This document shows, one piece after another, positions 5,995-10,249 of a DNA stretch of 10,249 nucleotides. The stretch lies in contig JAHJWA010000322.1 of assembly GCA_018828205.1 (NCBI GenBank), positions 1-10,249 on the forward strand, read 5' to 3'. Under the pieces are notes generated by a model. It was not told where the DNA came from, made no database searches, and worked only from the letters and a program-made list of their open reading frames with translations. How positions within the stretch are numbered: the stretch's first letter is position 1; each line of letters begins with the position of its first letter. A program made the translations under genes and the position numbers. This DNA comes from Alphaproteobacteria bacterium. Lineage in GTDB: Bacteria; Pseudomonadota; Alphaproteobacteria; Sphingomonadales; Sphingomonadaceae.

Positions 5995-8355
5995 ATGAGC
6001 GCTGCCGGAAGGTCGTCCGCCGACGGGGTCGGGCGCGGTCGAAATGGCCTGCATCTCGCAGCGCTCAGCCTACTTCTGGCCGGGATCGTGAGCTTGCTGA
6101 CGGTAGCGGGCGCACTGCAGCCGTTCGAGAACGCGCTTCAGAACGCAGGCTTTGCCATGCGCGAGCGCCCCGCAAGCGGGCAGTTGCACATCGTCGAAAT
6201 GGATGCGGCAAGCGTGGCCGCGATCGAGCGCTGGCCCTGGGCGCGGGAGCACTACGCCCGCGTGGTCGATCAATTGCATCGTGCTGGCGCCCGAACGGTG
6301 GCCTTCGATGTGGACTTTTCCAGTCCGTCGAACGCCCGGCAGGATGCAATTCTCGCGCACTCGCTGGCACGCTCGAGTTCGACGATAATACTGCCTATAT
6401 TCGGACAAAGGGAAAGCCACGACAGCGCGCGGCAGCTCGATTCCTTGCCCATTGCGATCCTGCGGGGCCATGCCCTGCTCGGTTCGGTATCCGTCGCGCC
6501 CGATTCCGATGGCCTCGTCCGGCAAATGCCGCTCGGAACGCTCAATGCAGGCGCGCCGCGTCCCTCCCTATCGGCACAGATCGCGCATCGGTCGGGTGCT
6601 GCCGATACTCTCTTTCCGATCGACTTCGCGATCGATCCGGACACCATTCCCCGTCACAGCTTCGTCGCCATAGAACGCGGGATGTTCGATACCGCCGAGC
6701 TGCGCGGCAAGGACGTCGTCATAGGAGCAACGGCGATCGAGATGGGCGATCGCTATGCGACTCCCGGCCATGGCGTTCTGCCCGGTGTGGTCGTACAGGC
6801 GCTGGCGGCCGAAACGCTCTCGGGCGGCGTGCCGATCCGGGTGGCATGGTACTGGCCGCTGGCGCTGGCGGCCCTGTCGTCGATCTGGATACTGCTCTCG
6901 TCATCGCGGGCATCGGTCGCGGCCCGCGCCATCGTGACGGCGGGCTCCCTGCTCACACTCTGGCATCTGGGCAGCTGGCTTTTCCTTATGCGGATCGAAA
7001 TGGCGGCGGCGCTGTTCATGCTGGGAGCCGTGACTCTCCTGCGGTCCGCGGTGTTGCTGCATCGCGAATTCGAACATGCCCGCCTCATCGATGCCGAGAC
7101 CGGGATGCCCAATCGCCGCGCGCTGGAGCGCAATATTGGGGGCGGCTCCGGAGGGCACACGGTAACCGCCATGATCGATGAATTCGACGCGCTCAAGGCG
7201 GTCGTCGGACAGGCAGAAACCGCCAATCTGCTCGCCAGAATCGAGGATCGCCTGCTGGTCAGCGGCTGCGAGGCACCGATCTACCGGGTCGACGATCGCG
7301 TCCTGGCCTGGGTTTCGAAATTGCCGCTTTATGAACTGGAAAACCTGCTTTCGGGGCTGGCCGCCGTTATGCGCACACCGGTGGAAGTAGCCGGCCGCCG
7401 GGTCGATCTCGCGCTCGGGTTCGGTATCGCGGAGGAAGCCGAGATTTCAGGGGCGGTTCACGCGGCCAACCTGGCCTTGCGATCGGACGACATCTGGACC
7501 TATCACGAGGATGCCGGGAAGGCAGCGCTCGAACAGCAGATATCGCTGATGGGAGAACTCGATCTCGCCATCGAGCAGGGCGAGCTAGAAGTGGTCTACC
7601 AGCCCAAGCTCGAACTCGCGATCGACCGCATCACCAGCGCCGAGGCTCTGGTGCGCTGGCGCCATCCTACGCGCGGCTATCTGTCGCCGGATACTTTCAT
7701 CCCGCTGGCCGAGGAGAGCAACCGCATCGGCGACCTCACGCTGTTCGTCCTGCAACGGTCCATCGATGACCTGAGCGAATGGTCCGAGCACGGAGTGGCG
7801 ATCCGGACCGCGGTCAATATCTCGGCGCGGTTGATTTCATCGCCCGACTTCGTCGAACAGGTCGAACGGATGATCCAGTCCACCGGGGTTCCGCCCGACA
7901 GACTGATCTTCGAGATCACCGAATCCGCCACGTTACGCGATCCGGAGGGCGCACGCGAAACGCTGCTGCGCTTCCGCGATCTGGGCGTAGCCATCTCGAT
8001 GGACGACTACGGCACCGGCCAGTCCACGCTGTCCTATCTGAAAAATCTACCGCTGTCGGAGCTCAAGATCGACCGGAGCTTCGTGCAACATTCGCATCAG
8101 GATTCCAATGACGCCCTGCTCGTGCGCTCGACCGTGGAACTGGCCCACCAGATGGGCCTCAAGGTCGTCGCCGAGGGCATCGAAGAGATGGAATGCCTGG
8201 CCTTCCTGCGCTCGATCGGATGCGATTACGCACAAGGCTATTTTATTGGCAAGCCGATGAAGGGGGAAGATCTCCTCGGACTGGTGACGGGCGATTTGAG
8301 GTCGCAGCGTGAGTTCGGAGGGTTAGGCGGACATCACCTTGTACAATCCTTTTGA
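5995..8355 (+). CDS. CHASE2 - degenerate GGDEF - EAL membrane receptor, predicted cyclic di-GMP phosphodiesterase
   Basis: 786 aa from ATG 5995, with AAGGAAG at 5983-5989 five bases upstream; GTG 5992 or TTG 5962 are weaker options. One membrane helix (about 20-41) is followed by a periplasmic CHASE2 domain (about 42-280, with the hallmark ERWPWAREHYARVVDQL near 78-94 and GARTVAFDVDF). Three helices follow (about 286-302, 308-330, 334-352). The GGDEF domain (about 360-515) keeps DAETGMPNRRAL but has YRVDDR (430-435) in place of the active-site motif, so it should not make cyclic di-GMP. The EAL domain (about 530-775) has E550 in EALVRW, N608, E643 in ITES, D670-D671 in DDYGTG, K691, E727 and Q747, the usual metal and catalytic set. 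It should cleave cyclic di-GMP to pGpG under control of a periplasmic signal. Gene order suggests the FecR protein as partner. Confidence 0.92.
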   Translation: MSAAGRSSADGVGRGRNGLHLAALSLLLAGIVSLLTVAGALQPFENALQNAGFAMRERPASGQLHIVEMDAASVAAIERWPWAREHYARVVDQLHRAGARTVAFDVDFSSPSNARQDAILAHSLARSSSTIILPIFGQRESHDSARQLDSLPIAILRGHALLGSVSVAPDSDGLVRQMPLGTLNAGAPRPSLSAQIAHRSGAADTLFPIDFAIDPDTIPRHSFVAIERGMFDTAELRGKDVVIGATAIEMGDRYATPGHGVLPGVVVQALAAETLSGGVPIRVAWYWPLALAALSSIWILLSSSRASVAARAIVTAGSLLTLWHLGSWLFLMRIEMAAALFMLGAVTLLRSAVLLHREFEHARLIDAETGMPNRRALERNIGGGSGGHTVTAMIDEFDALKAVVGQAETANLLARIEDRLLVSGCEAPIYRVDDRVLAWVSKLPLYELENLLSGLAAVMRTPVEVAGRRVDLALGFGIAEEAEISGAVHAANLALRSDDIWTYHEDAGKAALEQQISLMGELDLAIEQGELEVVYQPKLELAIDRITSAEALVRWRHPTRGYLSPDTFIPLAEESNRIGDLTLFVLQRSIDDLSEWSEHGVAIRTAVNISARLISSPDFVEQVERMIQSTGVPPDRLIFEITESATLRDPEGARETLLRFRDLGVAISMDDYGTGQSTLSYLKNLPLSELKIDRSFVQHSHQDSNDALLVRSTVELAHQMGLKVVAEGIEEMECLAFLRSIGCDYAQGYFIGKPMKGEDLLGLVTGDLRSQREFGGLGGHHLVQSF

Positions 8356-8439
8356 GAATTGAAACTCCCCACATTGAGCAGCGACTAGGTTCCAAGATGA
8401 GAAAGTCTAACAAGCGAAGGCAGCCAGCTAATTCGAAGG

Positions 8440-8527
8440 GCCTGCCATTGAAGAAACCTAATTAAATAGGTAGCTCAGCCTTGAGGGCGAGTTTTACGCG
8501 AACCGGCTCGCTCTAGTTATCAGCCTT
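8440..8527 (+). other. hairpin-rich 3' flank of the CHASE2-EAL gene
   Basis: ACCTA (8456-8460) pairs with TAGGT (8467-8471), CTCA (8474-8477) with TGAG (8482-8485), and GCGAG (8487-8491) with CTCGC (8507-8511). This run leads directly into the terminator at 8528. It may simply be the 3' untranslated region, or a short RNA processed from it. GGTAGCTCAG at 8469-8478 resembles a tRNA D-arm start, but no T-arm or acceptor stem can be drawn. Confidence 0.3.
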
Positions 8528-8554
8528 GCCCCCCGCTTCGGTGGGGGGCTTTTT
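8528..8554 (+). terminator. strong intrinsic terminator (UUCG loop) after the FecR / CHASE2-EAL operon
   Basis: 9-bp stem 8528-8536 with 8541-8549, one G-T wobble, closed by a TTCG tetraloop (8537-8540) and followed by TTTTT (8550-8554). It lies 172 bases past the CHASE2-EAL stop. The minus strand has no T-run at the other side, so it acts on plus-strand transcripts. Confidence 0.85.
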
Positions 8555-8560
8555 CCTCTT

Positions 8561-8782
8561 ACCAACAACCTTTTGCCGATCGTTAGGCTATTGACGATAT
8601 CCGGCAAAGGCTGTCCGAGTGAGGTGGTGCCCACCTTCTGTTGCACTCGGGTAGCAACCGACCTCGGCATTCCGGGGGAACCGGAAGTCTGGTTGCACAT
8701 TAATCAAACAGCACGGCCCGACCCCCTCCAGCCGTAGCTTACACGATCCCTAACACTTGGCCCCCGCTTCGGCGGGGGTTTT
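8561..8782 (+). ncRNA. candidate structured small RNA ending in an intrinsic terminator
   Basis: Between two terminators, with no credible reading frame, lie four successive stem-loops. A: CCTTT/GCCG/ATCGT at 8569-8583 with ACGAT/CGGC/AAAGG at 8594-8610. B: CCGAGTG (8615-8621) with CACTCGG (8644-8650), enclosing AGGTGG (8622-8627) with CCACCT (8631-8636). C: GCAACC (8654-8659) with GGTTGC (8691-8696), then GAC (8660-8662) with GTC (8687-8689), then TTCCGG (8670-8675) with CCGGAA (8681-8686). D: ACGGC (8713-8717) with GCCGT (8731-8735), whose loop holds CCCCCTCC. The terminator stem 8761-8778 ends it. C-rich loops complementary to ribosome binding sites are known in alphaproteobacterial sRNAs (CCUCC-loop type). 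I could not match it to 6S, tmRNA, RNase P, SRP RNA or a riboswitch I know. No promoter was found, so the 5' end is a guess; it may be the leader of pilZ-side transcripts or a processed RNA. Confidence 0.5.
8761..8782 (+). terminator. intrinsic terminator (UUCG loop) closing the candidate small RNA
   Basis: Perfect 7-bp stem CCCCCGC (8761-8767) with GCGGGGG (8772-8778), TTCG loop (8768-8771) and TTTT (8779-8782). It resembles the terminator at 8528 in loop and stem. No coding gene ends between the two, which is the main reason to suspect an RNA gene there. Confidence 0.85.
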
Positions 8783-8809
8783 CTTTGAACCCGGTTGAAG
8801 TCGCGCCCT

Positions 8810-8823
8810 GCACGAGGACGTGC
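8810..8823 (+). promoter_or_regulatory. hairpin with AGGA loop upstream of the PilZ gene
   Basis: GCACG (8810-8814), loop AGGA (8815-8818), CGTGC (8819-8823), 80 bases before the PilZ start. The element ACGAGGACGT resembles a GGA-in-loop CsrA/RsmA site. Whether this organism has CsrA cannot be seen here, so the role is a guess. Confidence 0.25.
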
Positions 8824-8902
8824 CAGAATTTATCGCGGGTTTCCAATTCCTTAGGTTTTTGCGGTCCATAGTTTTCATCAATTTTCCATTGGACAGATCG
8901 CG

Positions 8903-9250
8903 ATGATGGATTCCAGTGTCGGACGGCGGAAATCTCCGCGGAAGATCAAATCAGTGCCGGGCAAAATCAGGACGGGTCGGTGTATCGCCCATAACGTGGC
9001 GATTACAGATTTATCCGAGGGCGGATGCTGCGCAATTGATCGAGGGGCCTGCCTCGAGGAGGGGACGAGCGTAACCATCCGCGTGGGTCGGCTCGACCCG
9101 ATCGAAGCCACGGTGCGCTGGGCCGGGGCCGGCGAGATTGGTCTTGAGTTTCAAAGACCGATCTACGGACCCGTCTTCGATCATATTCGGGCTATTTTAA
9201 GCGGCTCCGACGAAAAGCAGGACCGCCGATCTTGGATGCGGCCGGTATAG
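8903..9250 (+). CDS. stand-alone PilZ-domain protein, predicted cyclic di-GMP binder
   Basis: 115 aa. It shows both parts of the PilZ signature: RxxxR as R9-KSP-R13 near the N-terminus, and (D/N)xSxxG as D36-L-S38-E-G-G41. The rest fits the small PilZ barrel: SVTIRVGRLDPIEATVRWAG, then GEIGLEFQRPI. The length is that of a single PilZ domain with nothing attached, so it likely acts as a small adaptor in the cytoplasm that changes partner when it binds cyclic di-GMP. ATG 8903 and ATG 8906 are adjacent possible starts, with only a weak GGACAG (8891-8896) upstream. It follows the CHASE2-EAL gene on the same strand, but two terminators separate them, so it is probably a separate transcription unit. 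Many Sphingomonadales carry several such genes, so the neighbourhood is suggestive, not proof of a shared pathway. Confidence 0.85.
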   Translation: MMDSSVGRRKSPRKIKSVPGKIRTGRCIAHNVAITDLSEGGCCAIDRGACLEEGTSVTIRVGRLDPIEATVRWAGAGEIGLEFQRPIYGPVFDHIRAILSGSDEKQDRRSWMRPV

Positions 9251-9367
9251 CAAGGCACGCAATTATGTCGGCTTTTGGGGAGCGCAGCGACATCATTGTA
9301 AGTCCGAAATGAGGGCGCAAGACGGTCGTCCATTTGCGGTAAGCAACAACGGTGTTAGCGTCATCGT

Positions 9368-10144
9368 ATGGCAGACAGCATCATCCCCTGGTCCCCCTAC
9401 GAAGGGCGGACCTCGATTGTCTCCCGGGGCTGCAAAACCCTTACGGCGGCATTCGCCGATCTGGTCCAATGTCGCACGGGTTTCCCCTCGTACGAGTTAC
9501 CCGAGATCTTCGCCGCTGATGAGGACGAAGGGGAGAACGACGCGGCACGGGACCTTGTCAGGCTCAATGCCGAGTACGCGACGCGCATGTTTCTTGCGGG
9601 TCACATCGACACCTTCGCCCGTCCCATAGCTGGTGGTGAATCCGAGGCAGTACCCACGGACTATTGGGAGCTGGATGACCCGCTGCCTCGTTTTGCGACC
9701 GGAGCTTTCAATCTTGAACGGTGGTTTGACGCGCGGGCAGAACCGACACACCGAATCTTTGTTGACAATTGGCAGTTCGATGAGTGGCTGGCCGGCCTCC
9801 CACCGCTAGGGCCACTGACCAACCGACAGATCGAGGAAATTGTCGATCCGCAGTTAAGGGCGCGGAGAGGCGTCGCCAAGCGCAAGAACGCGGATACCGC
9901 GTCGGCTGATGCTGGCGACAAAGACGACGTAGAGGTTCTTCCTATGCCCCCCGGCGTAGGACCGGCCTTTTTGTCGGTAGAGGAAGTAAGCGCGCTGATC
10001 GGACGCAGTCGCTCGACAATCTATCAGGACGAGAAAAACGGTACGTTCCCGAAGCTCGTCAAGCTCGGCTCCAGCACGCGGTGGTTGAAAACGGAGGTGG
10101 TGGCCTGGATCGAAGAACAGGCTGCGAAGCGCGACCGAGGCTAG
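9368..10144 (+). CDS. protein with C-terminal AlpA-like helix-turn-helix and unknown N-terminal region
   Basis: 258 aa, stop TAG at 10142-10144. Residues about 201-254 (FLSVEEVSALIGRSRSTIYQ followed by GTFPKLVKLGSSTRWLKTEV) match AlpA/Xis-type excisionase-like HTH domains, with the FPK.VKLG..TRW.. wing typical of prophage and island regulators. AlpA proteins are usually 60-90 aa, so about 190 residues precede the expected protein. That N-terminal part is acidic, with Trp and Tyr in TDYWELDD and DNWQFDEWL, and I do not recognise it. A low-complexity linker rich in Ala, Asp and Lys (about 170-192) joins the two. No good ribosome binding site is seen before ATG 9368. AlpA genes usually sit beside integrases of genomic islands, so an element may extend past the window edge. 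Confidence 0.75.
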   Translation: MADSIIPWSPYEGRTSIVSRGCKTLTAAFADLVQCRTGFPSYELPEIFAADEDEGENDAARDLVRLNAEYATRMFLAGHIDTFARPIAGGESEAVPTDYWELDDPLPRFATGAFNLERWFDARAEPTHRIFVDNWQFDEWLAGLPPLGPLTNRQIEEIVDPQLRARRGVAKRKNADTASADAGDKDDVEVLPMPPGVGPAFLSVEEVSALIGRSRSTIYQDEKNGTFPKLVKLGSSTRWLKTEVVAWIEEQAAKRDRG

Positions 10145-10249
10145 CGCCGCTTGCGGCGCGGACTGTTGACGATCTCCACCGCCGAGATCGCATCCTGCAT
10201 GATGATATCCGCCCAACGCTGCGCGAGTTCGCGTCGGCGAGCCATGTAC
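10141..10249 (-). CDS. 3' end of a minus-strand gene, cut by the window edge
   Basis: The minus-strand frame reads in from the window end as Y-MARRRELAQRWADIIMQD followed by AISAVEIVNSPRRKRR and stops at TAG (10141-10143). An internal ATG (10243-10245) could start a 34-residue peptide, but the frame is still open at the edge, so this is more likely the C-terminus of a longer protein. It is basic and helical with a PRRKRR end. Its stop overlaps the stop of the AlpA-like gene in the tetranucleotide CTAG, so the two genes converge exactly. Beside an AlpA-type gene, an integrase or other island protein is possible, but nothing in 35 residues decides it. Confidence 0.4.
   Translation of the reverse strand, partial: YMARRRELAQRWADIIMQDAISAVEIVNSPRRKRR
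10144..10159. terminator. GC-rich hairpin at the convergent gene ends
   Basis: GCGCCGC (10144-10150) with GCGGCGC (10153-10159). The two-base gap means the stem opens to about 5 bp in practice. It lies at the convergent stops but has no T-run on either strand, and it also encodes the PRRKRR tail of the minus-strand gene, so a terminator role is uncertain. Confidence 0.25.

Noticed and set aside
5362..6054. Minus-strand open frame with long Ser-Gly repeats
   Set aside because: It is the antisense of the Glu-Pro codons of the FecR gene and overlaps its full C-terminal half; the plus-strand frame has a signal peptide, ribosome binding site and FecR domain.
8469..8511. tRNA-like start (GGTAGCTCAG)
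   Set aside because: No T-loop consensus, no acceptor stem and no anticodon arm of proper length can be drawn.
8494..8700. Minus-strand open frame of 68 residues across both hairpin regions
   Set aside because: Spans a strong plus-strand terminator and the nested stems; composition and lack of any domain suggest chance.
9265..9293. Inverted repeat ATGTCG / CGACAT after the PilZ gene
   Set aside because: Only 6 bp with a 17-base loop and no T-run; not enough to call a terminator.

Overview
The window is GC-rich, about 60% or more by eye. Its gene families (short FecR-domain protein, CHASE2-EAL protein, ShlB/FhaC-type transporter, AlpA-type excision regulator, ToxR-like membrane regulators) suggest an alphaproteobacterium, most likely Sphingomonadales / Erythrobacteraceae. 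That placement comes from gene style, not from any marker gene. There is no rRNA, convincing tRNA, CRISPR array, transposase or integrase in the window.

Layout. 5-202: small lipoprotein-like gene, followed by an intrinsic terminator (252-276) and about 390 bases without a gene. 664-1758 (-) and 1843-2385 (+): divergent pair, a ToxR/CadC-like winged-helix regulator with a polytopic membrane C-terminus facing a six-helix membrane protein. Four GCTCA(C/T) repeats lie at and just upstream of the regulator start. 2466-2642 (-): a 58-residue zinc-ribbon-like protein, shorter than most ORF cut-offs. 2924-4570 (-) and 4709-5965 / 5995-8355 (+): the central module. It holds a two-partner-secretion outer-membrane transporter facing an operon of a periplasmic FecR-domain protein with long Glu-Pro tracts and a CHASE2-GGDEF(degenerate)-EAL receptor. 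8356-8902: about 550 bases without a gene. It carries two strong UUCG-loop terminators (8528-8554 and 8761-8782) and, between them, a run of nested hairpins that looks like an undescribed structured RNA. 8903-9250: stand-alone PilZ protein. 9368-10144: protein with a C-terminal AlpA-like HTH, meeting a truncated minus-strand gene end to end; this may be the edge of an integrated element.

How the parts may work together. The CHASE2 protein has every EAL residue I could check, but no GGDEF signature, so it is predicted to degrade cyclic di-GMP in response to a periplasmic signal. The FecR protein translated just before it is a plausible periplasmic partner, and the divergent transporter a plausible output. 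The PilZ gene downstream is a possible cyclic di-GMP effector. No TpsA substrate (haemagglutinin-type exoprotein) is present, so what the transporter exports is open. These links rest on gene order and domain content only.
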